Positions 16,794 through 26,449 are shown, counted from the stretch's first letter. The stretch: DNA of 64,000 nt from Paenibacillus sinopodophylli (GCF_005930355.1 NZ_VDBO01000001.1:1541303-1605302); one strand, 5' to 3'. Notes: a model not told the origin generated them from the sequence alone. Made by a program: numbers and translations.

Positions 16794-16833
16794 AGGATTA
16801 TCCATGGCGATTATGCTCGCTCAGGACAATCCT
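16794..16833 (-). terminator. Terminator of the 30-residue membrane peptide gene
   Basis: A 10-bp stem with one mismatch (16794-16803 with 16824-16833) and an eight-base T-run on the minus strand, starting five bases after the stop of the small gene. Confidence 0.72.
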
Positions 16834-16837
16834 CTTC

Positions 16838-16930
16838 TTACATCAATATCGCAAACAATAGTAAAACAAGCAACACGTACAGAACAAGCACGAGTATGCT
16901 CATAAATTGACGCTGCTTTTTTTTGGACAC
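16838..16930 (-). CDS. Very small membrane peptide (30 residues)
   Basis: A GTG start at 16930 with AGGGGAG 8 bases upstream, and a terminator right after the stop. The product is VSKKKQRQF followed by one hydrophobic helix (ILVLVLYVLLVLLLFAIL). It is clearly similar to the peptide at 38623-38709: both begin V-S-K-basic and share a YVLL-V-FxIL helix. The pattern recalls small sporulation or YjcZ-type membrane peptides, but I cannot name the family. This gene fills most of the space between spoVA and the GH42 gene. Confidence 0.65.
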   Translation of the reverse strand: MSKKKQRQFMSILVLVLYVLLVLLLFAILM

Positions 16931-17020
16931 AAGCACTGCTCCCCTCATACCGGGCATTTATCTATAGCATATGCCAAACACCCAGTAGTGGAGCGTGTCT
17001 TTCCAGAAGGCAAGGCCAAA

Positions 17021-19045
17021 TTAATCCTCAATAATCATGACACCTTTTGCAGCAAGGCTGTAAGTCCCGCTGACAGGCTCGCCTGAGAGGAGCTCAGGGC
17101 GCGGCTGGGCTCCAAGCTGAAACTCCGCAGCATCTGAATTGTGGTTCAGAATAAACGTGTAGGATTTGCCGTCCTTGCTTCTGCGGGTAACCTCTACGCC
17201 GCTGGGTGCGGCAAGAAGAGGCTCGATTCCTTTATCCTTAATTATATTGGTAAGCAGTGATTGCAGGAACTGCTTGTCTGGGCTTGAAGCGATATACCAC
17301 GCCTCACCCTTACCGAATGTGTTGACCGTTACAACGGGCATGCCTTTGTAGAAATCGGAGCCGTACTCCGCAACAACCTCTGCACCCTCAGAATGAATCA
17401 AATCGCATAGCATGCTGCACGTGTACGTTCCGCTAAGCGCTCCATTAGCCTTCTTCATAACGATTTGATTGTGCTGACCTGGAAGCAGCGCATCGATTTC
17501 TTCCGCCCAAATACCAAGAACCTTACGCAGCTTGCCAGGATATCCACCTGTTGTAACGAGATCATGCTCATTCACAATACCGCTGAAGAAAGTAGTAATG
17601 AATGTACCACCGCGCCGAGTGAATGCTTCAACCTTCTCTGCAAAGCCAGGCTTAATCATGTACATAACTGGTGCAATGACCAAATCATACTGATCGAACT
17701 GCTCCTCGACACTGATCATATCGGTCTGTACATTCAACTCAAACAAAGCGTCGTAATATTTGTGAACTTCATCTACGTATTTAAGCGCAATGCTCGGACC
17801 GCTTGACAGCTCGACAGCCCAGCGGTTCTCCCAATCGAAAACGATTGCAGCTTTCGCATCAATACGTGAATCGAGCAACTTATCGGATAGCTGAGTAAGC
17901 TCGCGGCCAAGCTCCGCGCATTCTCTGAATACGCGTGTATGCTCATGACCCACATGCTCAATAACCGCTCCGTGGTATTTCTCACATGCGCCTATAGAGC
18001 GGCGTAGTTGGAAGAACAATACCGTGTCGGCGCCGTGGGCAACCGCTTGGTAGCTCCACAGACGCATAACGCCTGGTCGCTTCAAGGCATTATAGGCCTG
18101 CCAGTTCTGCTGACTTGGCGTTTGCTCCATAAGCATAAAAGGTTGTCCACTTTTGAGGCCGCGCATCAGAGCATGCGTCATGGCAGTGAAGCTGACAGGC
18201 GTGTCAATGGAAGGGTAATTGTCCCATGACACAACGTCCAGATGCTTCGCCCATTTGAAATAATCGAGCTCTGGGTAAGTCCCCATTAAATTAGTCGTTA
18301 TTTGAATATCCTGAGAATGCTTCCTAATCTCTTCAAATTCTATCAAATAGCAGTCAAGAAGGGCATCGGATTGGAATCTGCGGTAATCCAGCGATATGCT
18401 TTGGAAATTGGTGCGATTGCCTCCCCACTCCTCACTAAGCCCATTCGGCGGGACAATCTCATCCCAATCATAGAAAGTATGTCCCCAGAAGCTTGTATAC
18501 CAAGCTTTGTTCAACTGCTCAATCGTACCGTAACGATTCTGCAGCCAAACGTGGAAGGCCTCTGCGCAGTTATCGCAATAGCAATAGCCGCCATACTCGT
18601 TGGATATATGCCAAGCCACGATTGCTGGATGATCCTTGTAACGCTCTGCCAGCTTGCCTGCAATCAGCTTCGAGTATTGACGATAGGCCGGACTGCTTGG
18701 GCAGGAGTTGTGGCGACCGCCGAACTTGCGCTTACGTCCTTCGTAATCAACACGAGTTACATCCGGATACCTTTTGGCCATCCAAGCAGGGTGAGCGCCT
18801 GTGCTCGTTGCCAAGCAGACCGAAATACCGTCACCATGCAATCTGTCGATGATGCGATCTAGCTCGCTGAAATCATAGGTTTCCTCGCTCGGTTGTATAC
18901 GTGCCCACGAAAAAACGTTAACCGTTGCTACATCAATATCGGCAAGCTTGAACATGCGAAGATCCTCTGACATCGTTTCGTCATCCCATTGCTCCGGATT
19001 GTAGTCGCCGCCATACCATATTTTTGGAAGTTTGTTATGTATCAT
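17021..19045 (-). CDS. Beta-galactosidase, glycoside hydrolase family 42
   Basis: 674 residues. TIM barrel with acid/base Glu150 in AWHISNEYGG and nucleophile Glu307 in FMLMEQTPS. The zinc-site cysteines typical of GH42 are present (C115, C155, C157, C160; CYCDNC). A trimerisation domain with DWENRWAVELSSGP and a small C-terminal beta domain follow. There is no signal peptide, so it acts in the cytoplasm on imported galactosides. It is the last gene of the binding protein-permease-permease-GH42 set. GH42 enzymes differ in linkage preference, so the exact sugar is not fixed by sequence; galactan-derived or plant oligosaccharides are likely. Confidence 0.93.
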   Translation of the reverse strand: MIHNKLPKIWYGGDYNPEQWDDETMSEDLRMFKLADIDVATVNVFSWARIQPSEETYDFSELDRIIDRLHGDGISVCLATSTGAHPAWMAKRYPDVTRVDYEGRKRKFGGRHNSCPSSPAYRQYSKLIAGKLAERYKDHPAIVAWHISNEYGGYCYCDNCAEAFHVWLQNRYGTIEQLNKAWYTSFWGHTFYDWDEIVPPNGLSEEWGGNRTNFQSISLDYRRFQSDALLDCYLIEFEEIRKHSQDIQITTNLMGTYPELDYFKWAKHLDVVSWDNYPSIDTPVSFTAMTHALMRGLKSGQPFMLMEQTPSQQNWQAYNALKRPGVMRLWSYQAVAHGADTVLFFQLRRSIGACEKYHGAVIEHVGHEHTRVFRECAELGRELTQLSDKLLDSRIDAKAAIVFDWENRWAVELSSGPSIALKYVDEVHKYYDALFELNVQTDMISVEEQFDQYDLVIAPVMYMIKPGFAEKVEAFTRRGGTFITTFFSGIVNEHDLVTTGGYPGKLRKVLGIWAEEIDALLPGQHNQIVMKKANGALSGTYTCSMLCDLIHSEGAEVVAEYGSDFYKGMPVVTVNTFGKGEAWYIASSPDKQFLQSLLTNIIKDKGIEPLLAAPSGVEVTRRSKDGKSYTFILNHNSDAAEFQLGAQPRPELLSGEPVSGTYSLAAKGVMIIED

Positions 19046-19092
19046 GTTGTTTCCATTCTCCTCTCAACCTTTACATAATAAGAACGAGGGAA

Positions 19093-19117
19093 GAGAGCCC
19101 ATGAAATGAGCCCTCTC
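19093..19117 (-). promoter_or_regulatory. Intercistronic stem-loop between binding-protein and GH42 genes
   Basis: GAGAGCCCAT (19093-19102) can pair with ATGAGCCCTCTC (19106-19117) in a short hairpin with wobble pairs. It is not followed by a T-run on the minus strand. It could stabilise or trim the mRNA, giving more binding protein than enzyme; this is inference. Confidence 0.45.
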
Positions 19118-19136
19118 CTTTCCTGCTATTTTAAGC

Positions 19137-20846
19137 TTATTTGGACCAAAGCGCTACGCGATCTTTTACCATTTTCGTAAACTCAGCATTCAATTTTTCT
19201 ACGCCAGCATTGTCAAGGTCTTTCAAGAATGCATCGTATATTTTATCGAAGTCTGCTGGTTTCGCAAGAATAGCTTCTGGAATACGTTTTTTCATAATGT
19301 CTTGTGTTTTTTGGAAAATAACGTTAGCTTGCGAGCCTGTTTCGAATGGAAGCGTCCAAGCAGCGCCGTACTTACGCTCTGGGAATGCATCGTCTGCAGG
19401 CCACAGATCTTTATACGTCGTTGCATTGTATTTCGCAAGCGTCTTTTTGTCTTCTTCGGAATAAGCCGTTTGGATTTGCTCTGGGAACGTTGTTGTGTAG
19501 TAGTTTCCAGAAGGATCCTTCACGCCATCGCCGTAACGAGCGGATAGCAAGTAGTTGCCAATGCCTGTTGTTTTCTTGAATGTGTTGTTGTCATTCGATT
19601 TCTGTGCTTGAACATCTTCAGGAATGACACGCTTGCCATCTACTACGTTGTAATGCTTGCCTTCGATACCCCAGTTAACAAGCACTTGACCTTCATCCGA
19701 AGCAAGGTAATCAAGGAATTTGATTAACCGAACAGGATCTTGCGCATCCTTTGTAATACCAATACCATAACCGGCAATGTAGCCAGTTCCTTGGAAGGAG
19801 TGATCTTGGAACGTGTCATTCAATGTTACAGGGAAACGCGCATAAGTTGCTTTGAAGTTTCCAGCAGCTTTCAGTGCATTTTCCGCATCGCCATAATCCC
19901 AGTTTTGATCAACGAGACCAAGAACGCGGCCAGAAGCGACTTTTGCTTTGTATTGGTCGTATTTCTGAACGAAGCTTTCTTTGTCAAGCAAGCCGATATC
20001 GTTCATGTGGTTCAACCAACGGAAGTATTCTCTTTCTTCTGGACGCTGGTAGTGCATAATCGCTTCATGTGTATCTTGGTTTACATAGAATTCGCCATCA
20101 TCCGGAGCGCCTGTTGCATAGAATGCAGGGTTCGTTACGGAAATCAGAATTTGCCATTCACCGCCATTAAGCGACATACCGATTGTTGGTTGGCCGTCAG
20201 CTGTTGTCGGGTTTTTCTCAATATAAGCTTTGATCGCTGCTTCATAATCTTGAACCGTTTTGATTTCTGGGTAACCGGCTGCTTCAAGCACTTGATGCTG
20301 CAATTGGAAACCGCCGCCTGCTTCAAAGTACGTTTGGCCTACGCCGCCAGAAGGAAGCGTATAGATCGCATCGTCATCTTCGCTCCAGCGAAGACGGTTT
20401 AAATATTCGCCGTACACTTTTTTGATGTTCGGGCCGTGCTCCTCGATTAGTGGACGAAGGTCGATCAATGCGCCGGCATCAACCAATTTACCAGCACTGC
20501 CTTTCGGCATAACTAGGTCTGGGAATTCGTCGCTTGCAACCATAAGTGCGAACATTTCTTCATCCGTACCACCTACAGGAAATTCCTGTTTCATCGTGAT
20601 TCCTGTTTTTTCTAGAAGGAATTTACCTGTTTCGGATTGCATATCATCCCAGTTCGCATTGACGTCGCCGGATGCTACTCGGATCGTAATTGGTTCAACC
20701 GCTGCCTCTTCGTTAGCAGCATTCGTTGGCTCATTCGTTGTACCTTTGTTTGTGTTACCTTCACTGTTCGAGTTGCCACAAGCTGTGACGAATACGAATA
20801 CGAGTGCCAACATCAGGCATAGTGCCATTTGCATCTTTCTTTTCAT
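19137..20846 (-). CDS. Extracellular sugar-binding lipoprotein (ABC transporter, LplA-like)
   Basis: 569 residues. Lipoprotein signal with hydrophobic core LMLALVFVFV and lipobox VTACG, lipid cysteine C23, followed by an Asn/Glu/Thr-rich linker. The rest is a type-1 solute-binding protein of the long Paenibacillus/LplA subgroup. It captures an oligosaccharide outside and hands it to the two permeases encoded upstream. No ATPase gene is nearby, as is common when a shared MsmX-type ATPase is used. Confidence 0.92.
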   Translation of the reverse strand: MKRKMQMALCLMLALVFVFVTACGNSNSEGNTNKGTTNEPTNAANEEAAVEPITIRVASGDVNANWDDMQSETGKFLLEKTGITMKQEFPVGGTDEEMFALMVASDEFPDLVMPKGSAGKLVDAGALIDLRPLIEEHGPNIKKVYGEYLNRLRWSEDDDAIYTLPSGGVGQTYFEAGGGFQLQHQVLEAAGYPEIKTVQDYEAAIKAYIEKNPTTADGQPTIGMSLNGGEWQILISVTNPAFYATGAPDDGEFYVNQDTHEAIMHYQRPEEREYFRWLNHMNDIGLLDKESFVQKYDQYKAKVASGRVLGLVDQNWDYGDAENALKAAGNFKATYARFPVTLNDTFQDHSFQGTGYIAGYGIGITKDAQDPVRLIKFLDYLASDEGQVLVNWGIEGKHYNVVDGKRVIPEDVQAQKSNDNNTFKKTTGIGNYLLSARYGDGVKDPSGNYYTTTFPEQIQTAYSEEDKKTLAKYNATTYKDLWPADDAFPERKYGAAWTLPFETGSQANVIFQKTQDIMKKRIPEAILAKPADFDKIYDAFLKDLDNAGVEKLNAEFTKMVKDRVALWSK

Positions 20847-20918
20847 TACCGGAAAGCCTCCCTTTTTTTCTGTTGCATAATGTTCATGTATATAACAGGA
20901 AACCTGCTATTACTATCG

Positions 20919-21812
20919 TTAGCTTTTTACAGCTCCAAGCGTCATACCTTTCACGAAATACTTCTGAAGAAACGGATATACCATGAGAATCGGTATGGTA
21001 ACTACAATTGTGATCGCCATCTTAATCGATTCTGGTGAAACCGAAGCAATCGCTTGTTGTGCATTCGGATCACGGTAGTTGTTTCCTGATTGTGTGGACT
21101 GCAGCACCTTCATTAGCTCGTATTGAAGCGTCGTGTTCTCTGGATTGCGATTATTATACAAATAAGTATCAAACCATGCATTCCAATGACTAACTGCTAT
21201 AAACAACGCAATGGTTGCGAGAACCGGCTGGCATAGCGGAAGAATGACCTTCCAGAAAATCGTCCAGTCATTCGCACCGTCGATTTTGGCAGATTCCTGC
21301 AGGGCATAAGGAAGCCCGTCAATATAGGAACGGACAACGAACACATTCCAAACACTTAGAAGCGCAGGGATGATGTATACGGCGAACGTGCTCATCAAGC
21401 CTAAGCTCTTCATGAGTAGGAAGCCTGGGATCAGTCCCCCTGAGAAGTACATCGTAAGAGCGAATCCGATAGACATCCATCTTCTTGACTGGAAATCAGG
21501 ACGACTAAGCGTATAAGCCATCATCGAAGCGGATAATACGCCGATTGCCGTACCGATTACCGTACGCAGCACAGAGTTTTTGAAGCCGACTAGCAGCCCT
21601 TCGAAACCAAATATCGTTTCATAGTTTTTGAGCGTAAATTCACGAGGGAATATCGTAATCCCGCCCCTTACCGTATCTACCGAATCATTGAATGAAATCG
21701 CTAGTACGTTAAGGAAAGGATATAACGTCACTATAGCAACAATAGCCATAAAAATGTAAATGAAAGCGTCAAATATTTTATCGCTAGTACTTCTTCTCAT
21801 CGTTCCTTGCAT
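20919..21812 (-). CDS. Carbohydrate ABC transporter permease (LplC/YtcP-like)
   Basis: 297 residues, six membrane helices. The ATPase-docking EAA loop is present as LQESAKIDGANDWTIFWKVILPL. The C-terminus KGMTLGAVKS is typical of this permease class. It follows the other permease by 12 bases and precedes the binding protein. Confidence 0.92.
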   Translation of the reverse strand: MQGTMRRSTSDKIFDAFIYIFMAIVAIVTLYPFLNVLAISFNDSVDTVRGGITIFPREFTLKNYETIFGFEGLLVGFKNSVLRTVIGTAIGVLSASMMAYTLSRPDFQSRRWMSIGFALTMYFSGGLIPGFLLMKSLGLMSTFAVYIIPALLSVWNVFVVRSYIDGLPYALQESAKIDGANDWTIFWKVILPLCQPVLATIALFIAVSHWNAWFDTYLYNNRNPENTTLQYELMKVLQSTQSGNNYRDPNAQQAIASVSPESIKMAITIVVTIPILMVYPFLQKYFVKGMTLGAVKS

Positions 21813-21824
21813 ATGCTGTTCCTC

Positions 21825-22784
21825 CTATATGATTGATTCTTTGGTGACTCGTTTGTATATGCCGTTCGCGATAAACACGAGCAGAATGCTGACGATGGAG
21901 TTGAATATGCCGATTGCCGTACCATACGAATATCGACTCAACTGAATACCGTACTTAAGCGCATATAAATCGAGAACCTCTGAGTAATCAGACACGAGTG
22001 GATTGCCAAGTAGGAATTGCTTCTCGAAGCCAATACTGATCAAATGTCCAATGGAGAGGATGAAAAGCACCATAAAGGTTGTACGAATGCCAGGAAGCGT
22101 AATATGCCACATTTTGCGGAAGCGTCCTGCGCCGTCGACCGTAGAAGCCTCATAGAGCTCAGGGTCAATTCCTGACATGGCTGCAAGGAATATGATCGAG
22201 TTCCAGCCCATCTCTTTCCATAAATCAGACAAAGTAACGATACCCCAGAACAATTCACCCTTCGCCATGAATTGAATCGGAGTGTCAATAATGTTCAAAT
22301 ACATAAGCAATTGATTGACTGCGCCGCCATCGGTAGACAGCATCTTGGTTATAAGTCCGGCAACAACAACCCATGAAACAAAGTGAGGCAAGTAAGAAAT
22401 CGTTTGGACGGAACGTTTGAAGAATTGTCCTCTCATCTCATTCAGCAAGAGTGCGAATATGACCGGAATTGTGAATCCAACAACTAACCCCATTGTACTC
22501 ATTGCCAGCGTATTACGCAGAACAACATAAAACCGCTCGTCCTGGAAAAGCTCTATGAAATTATCTAGTCCAACCCATTTTTGATCGAATATACCGTTTT
22601 TCGGTTTGTAGTTTTGAAATGCGGTCAACCATCCCCATACCGGCACGTAACTGAATATGAAGATCCAGATGACGAACGGCAACGACATTAAGTACAAGTA
22701 GCGCTGTTGAAAAGCTTTGTACCAAAATCTATTCTTCTTGCTTGTCAAACCTGTTTGCGGACTACCTTCTGTTAGCGGTTTCAT
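21825..22784 (-). CDS. Carbohydrate ABC transporter permease (LplB/YteP-like)
   Basis: 319 residues from the ATG at 22784, chosen because GGAGGAG lies 6 bases upstream. Six membrane helices, with the EAA loop ELYEASTVDGAGRFRKMWHI. It is the first gene of the permease-permease-binding protein-GH42 operon, with a candidate catabolite-repressed promoter upstream. Confidence 0.92.
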   Translation of the reverse strand: MKPLTEGSPQTGLTSKKNRFWYKAFQQRYLYLMSLPFVIWIFIFSYVPVWGWLTAFQNYKPKNGIFDQKWVGLDNFIELFQDERFYVVLRNTLAMSTMGLVVGFTIPVIFALLLNEMRGQFFKRSVQTISYLPHFVSWVVVAGLITKMLSTDGGAVNQLLMYLNIIDTPIQFMAKGELFWGIVTLSDLWKEMGWNSIIFLAAMSGIDPELYEASTVDGAGRFRKMWHITLPGIRTTFMVLFILSIGHLISIGFEKQFLLGNPLVSDYSEVLDLYALKYGIQLSRYSYGTAIGIFNSIVSILLVFIANGIYKRVTKESII

Positions 22785-22925
22785 CGCTGCTCCTCCTATT
22801 GTTTTTGCTCCGAGCAAAAACATCTTTCGTAAGCATCTCTTTGTTTCTGTAGCTTACCCTCTCTTATCTGTACTTATCATAAACGATCTGCTCTACCTGC
22901 TTGCACCCACTAAATTAGTTCTAAA

Positions 22926-22959
22926 ATCATATCAAAATAAGTACTTTCAAGCGCTTTCA
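22926..22959 (-). promoter_or_regulatory. Promoter of the GH42 transport operon with candidate cre site
   Basis: On the minus strand TATGAT (22926-22931) makes a good -10, but no consensus -35 lies 17 bp upstream; GCGCTT stands there instead. A cre-like element TGAAAGCGCTTGAA (22946-22959, one mismatch to the CcpA consensus) covers that -35. The pattern suggests an activator-dependent promoter, served by the neighbouring YesN-type regulator and blocked by CcpA when glucose is present. The assignment is inference. Confidence 0.55.
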
Positions 22960-22990
22960 TAACCATCGGTTACCTAAATTATAAACAAAA

Positions 22991-23036
22991 GCGCCTATAT
23001 CTATCACTTCCAGACGGGAAGCATAGATATAGGCGC
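22991..23036 (-). terminator. Terminator after the response regulator gene
   Basis: A 14-bp perfect stem GCGCCTATATCTAT (22991-23004) with ATAGATATAGGCGC (23023-23036), extended by an inner CTTCC/GGAAG helix. It separates the regulatory genes from the transport operon. The T-run on the minus strand is short. Confidence 0.82.
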
Positions 23037-23074
23037 AAAATTGTTTATAGATGTGGAATAAGGCGATACCAACG

Positions 23075-24631
23075 CTAATCAGAGACAGACTTGCTGGCTA
23101 TGCTCTTAAAGGACGATGGTGAAACCCCTTTATACTTTTTGAATTTACTATGGAAATAATCTACGTTCGCATATCCTACCCGTTCTGATACCTGATGAAC
23201 TTTCAGGCCCTCCTGTAGCAGCTCAATCGCATGTTGAATGCGTATTTGATCCAGATAGGTGTTGAAATGCTCACCTGTATAGTTTTTGAACATTTTCCCC
23301 AAATAGCCGCTGTTATAGTTAAACAATTCAGCCAGCGTCTCCAGTTTAATATTCTCGCTATAGTGACGTTCGATAAAGTCTGTCATTTGTTTCATCACGG
23401 ATAGACTGTCGGACTTCCCAATTTTCTCCGTTAATTCAGTCAGACGCAGCTTAAGCTGAACGAGCATTTCTTGATTATGATGAGCCAGATAAAGCGCCGT
23501 AATCATAGACAGATCCTCCTGCATAGAGATCTGGGGATTGGATAAGGCTACCTTATTCAGTACGATCGTCAGCAATTGAGCCCAGCTAGACTTGATGAAT
23601 TGCTCAGAAGCATCATATGCACATATTTGATCAGATGCATCTTGGATCGCTTTATCCACTCCATCATTATTGCCAATATCAATCCTGTAATAGAGCTTCT
23701 GGGCTAGTGTCTCGATAGATAGATTTTCCCTGTTTTCAGAGGTTTGTACTGTTCCCTCATCTGCTTTACCTGCCAAATGAATTTGCTGTCCTTGCAGCAT
23801 GAAACGCCGCTTCAACAAACTTCTCACAGCTGGAATAGCGTCAAGAAGTTCATTCGGCTCTCGGACAGGCTCGGTTGCAACAGCTGCAAACCTAACCTTA
23901 GGCCCGCAGCATTCTTCAATCCACTGCTTCATTTGATCGCGCGAGCCATTCTGAAGCAAATAATCCTTTAATAGCAAGCCTACGTATGGCTCGGCCGAGA
24001 AGGCCCAGCCAATCTGCTTCTGCGTAATTCGATCAGCCAGCTTCTTCCTCAGCGTTGCATTCATCGTCAAGGAATGCTCTCTGCTGTAAAGCTCAATCAG
24101 TAGCATCTGATAATACTTCCCTGGTTCTCCCAGCAATACTTTGAGCTCACTGCTATGTGTCGTGTCTGAATCAAGCTTGCCGGAAGCAAGCTGCTGCAGC
24201 ATCTCTTCACGCAGCAGAACCGTTGTCTGCTCGGAGGTCTGTCTCTGTTCGGAGCGGCTGACGAGCTGGCTTGCAATCCGCTCCACATAGCTCTCCAACT
24301 CATCCTCGTCAATTGGTTTTAATATATATCCGTCTACATTATGTGCAATCGCTTGCTTGGCATAATTAAATTCTGCGTAACCACTTAATATTAAAAAATG
24401 ACAGACACTATCCGTTCTTCTAATTTCCTCAATGGCTTGAAGCCCGTCCATGCCCGGCATCCGAATGTCGATTAAGATCAAATCTGGCGCGAGCGCTGTA
24501 TGTTTCTCTACTGCCTCACGGCCGTTCGAAGCTGTTCCTACGACCGAGAAGCCATGTTTATTCCAGTCGACCAAGGTTTGAAGTCCTTCTCTGATCATTG
24601 GTTCATCGTCTACAATCAATACTCTATGCAA
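23075..24631 (-). CDS. Response regulator with AraC-type DNA-binding domain (YesN-like)
   Basis: 518 residues. The receiver domain fills residues 1-120 with phospho-acceptor D55 (LILIDIRMPG) and the acidic pair in DDEP. A long middle region has no clear motif. Two AraC helix-turn-helix motifs lie at about 410-510 (IKLETLAELFNYNSGYLGKMF and VHQVSERVGYANVDYF). Its start overlaps the end of the sensor kinase gene. It is expected to activate the adjacent sugar-import and GH42 operon. Confidence 0.92.
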   Translation of the reverse strand: MHRVLIVDDEPMIREGLQTLVDWNKHGFSVVGTASNGREAVEKHTALAPDLILIDIRMPGMDGLQAIEEIRRTDSVCHFLILSGYAEFNYAKQAIAHNVDGYILKPIDEDELESYVERIASQLVSRSEQRQTSEQTTVLLREEMLQQLASGKLDSDTTHSSELKVLLGEPGKYYQMLLIELYSREHSLTMNATLRKKLADRITQKQIGWAFSAEPYVGLLLKDYLLQNGSRDQMKQWIEECCGPKVRFAAVATEPVREPNELLDAIPAVRSLLKRRFMLQGQQIHLAGKADEGTVQTSENRENLSIETLAQKLYYRIDIGNNDGVDKAIQDASDQICAYDASEQFIKSSWAQLLTIVLNKVALSNPQISMQEDLSMITALYLAHHNQEMLVQLKLRLTELTEKIGKSDSLSVMKQMTDFIERHYSENIKLETLAELFNYNSGYLGKMFKNYTGEHFNTYLDQIRIQHAIELLQEGLKVHQVSERVGYANVDYFHSKFKKYKGVSPSSFKSIASKSVSD

Positions 24632-26426
24632 AAGGATGACCTCCTATCGGAATTTCTAAAGTGATACGAGTACCGGCACCAAGCTCGCTTTTCAAAGTCA
24701 AGCCTGTACCTTCCCCATATATCATGACGAGTCGTTGATGAACATTGCGGAGACCGATCCGATACTCATCATGTTCTTCCATATCGTGAAGTGAAGCATT
24801 AATCTGCTCAAGTTTCTCCTCACTAATTCCAGCTCCATTGTCGGCCACCTCAACCCGCAGCTTGTGATCAATTACCTGTGTCGTTAGCAAGACAAAGCCG
24901 CCTTCCGCAATATTATCAAGCCCATGCACGACTGCATTCTCAATGAGTGGCTGAATAATCAGCGGTGGCACCTCAATTTCCTGTCCAATCGGGTCAACTT
25001 CCAGTCGAAAGGTCAACCGGTCATTGCCGTATCTGAACTTCTGAATTTCCAAGTAGCAGCGAACGATCTCTAGCTCGTCCTTCAAGGCAATCTTCCGCGT
25101 ACCAATCTCTAGGTTACGGCGAATCATTTTGCCAAGCATACGAACGATCGAAGATATTTCCGCTTCACCTTTAATATGCGCCTTCATTCGAATCGATTCG
25201 AGCGCATTGAATAAGAAATGAGGATTGATTTGACTGGCCATCATCTTCAGCTTGATTTCTTTCTGCCTCAATTGGAGCTGCGCCTGTTGCTTGTGTGATT
25301 CTGACACCTCATCCATCAAGCCGCGAATGCTGACGACCATATTATTGAATTGCTTCGATAGTATGCCTATCTCGTCACTGCCAGTTACATGAGATATGAC
25401 GTTCAGGTCACCCATCGCCACCTTGTTCAAGTCTTTATTGAGGACAAGCATGCGCTTCGCTAAAATAGTAGAGAAAATATAAATCAGAATAAACGCAATA
25501 ACAAGGCTTAACATGATAATGCCGAATCCCAGAAGACTGATTCGGTTAGCTCCGCTTACGATGCTTTCGATCGTAAACACAGAAACGATCTTAAGGCCAT
25601 TCCGACTGGAGCTCGGTAAGAGGTCTTCGATGACGATTTTGGAAGGCTTTCCTTCATATTTGAATTCGTAGGTTCCCGCTGCCTTATCCGTCAATTGGCT
25701 CGTGAAGTCCAATTCATTAATATTTTTACCGATCCATTCCGGGTTTTTTGCAGCAATCATATAACCGTTGTCATCAATAATCATCGTATCAAATGGCTCT
25801 TGACTGATCATCGCGTTTAGTTCATCTTGGCTCACGCCAATGACCAGTATGCCGTTTGTCCGGTAGGTTGGAAACGTAATCTTCCGAATCAAGCTCAAAT
25901 ACTTGCGATTGTTCTTCGTTTCATCTGCAATATAACTCCAATGTATGCCGTCTTCCTTCAGCGCTGACTGGTACCAAGGCTCCTGTTTGATCTTATTTGT
26001 AACCTTGAGAAACTCCCAATTGTCCAATATCGTCATATTCGTCGTATAGAACCGGATATTATAAATCTCGCTGTACAGTTGGATATAATCCCGAAAATCG
26101 CGATAGTCCCAGAAAGCCTTAACGACTTCAAAAGCAGAGTTATACTGCGTGTTTACCGTATTCGTTAAACGACTATCGACGAGCAGTTTATCAGAAATTT
26201 CGATGGGCATGCGAATAATGTCGAACGTCTGCTTCTTCACTCTTTCTACGTTGTTCGTAATTTGCTGCGTTGCTTGATCGAGCACGTTTTGGCGAAAAGC
26301 AACCGTCAGGAAAACGCCTACAATTAACACAGGCACAAACACGACAAGAATAAAAGAAATAATCAGCTTTTTTTTAATACGAATATTGTCCATTCTAAGT
26401 GCAAGCGCTCTGATGCTCTTCATCAT
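24624..26426 (-). CDS. Sensor histidine kinase (YesM-like)
   Basis: 600 residues. Membrane helices at about 20-43 and 296-322 flank a Cache-like extracellular sensor. A HAMP domain follows, then the phospho-acceptor His403 in QINPHFLFNALES, and an ATPase domain with N box ENAVVHGLDN, G1 DNGAGI and GIGLRNVHQRL. This is the LytS/YesM class (His_kinase plus HATPase_c). It overlaps the response regulator gene by eight bases. The signal is presumably an extracellular sugar or its loaded binding protein. GGAGGAG lies upstream of the ATG. Confidence 0.93.
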   Translation of the reverse strand: MMKSIRALALRMDNIRIKKKLIISFILVVFVPVLIVGVFLTVAFRQNVLDQATQQITNNVERVKKQTFDIIRMPIEISDKLLVDSRLTNTVNTQYNSAFEVVKAFWDYRDFRDYIQLYSEIYNIRFYTTNMTILDNWEFLKVTNKIKQEPWYQSALKEDGIHWSYIADETKNNRKYLSLIRKITFPTYRTNGILVIGVSQDELNAMISQEPFDTMIIDDNGYMIAAKNPEWIGKNINELDFTSQLTDKAAGTYEFKYEGKPSKIVIEDLLPSSSRNGLKIVSVFTIESIVSGANRISLLGFGIIMLSLVIAFILIYIFSTILAKRMLVLNKDLNKVAMGDLNVISHVTGSDEIGILSKQFNNMVVSIRGLMDEVSESHKQQAQLQLRQKEIKLKMMASQINPHFLFNALESIRMKAHIKGEAEISSIVRMLGKMIRRNLEIGTRKIALKDELEIVRCYLEIQKFRYGNDRLTFRLEVDPIGQEIEVPPLIIQPLIENAVVHGLDNIAEGGFVLLTTQVIDHKLRVEVADNGAGISEEKLEQINASLHDMEEHDEYRIGLRNVHQRLVMIYGEGTGLTLKSELGAGTRITLEIPIGGHPFA

Positions 26427-26449
26427 ATAGGCTGCTCCTCCTTCACCAA

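Noticed and set aside
19740..20402. A 220-codon plus-strand frame opposite the binding lipoprotein
   Set aside because: Antisense to a real gene; the length follows from the codon bias of the opposite strand.
20422..20880. A 152-codon plus-strand frame opposite the binding lipoprotein gene
   Set aside because: It is antisense to a well supported gene and has no ribosome site or known pattern.
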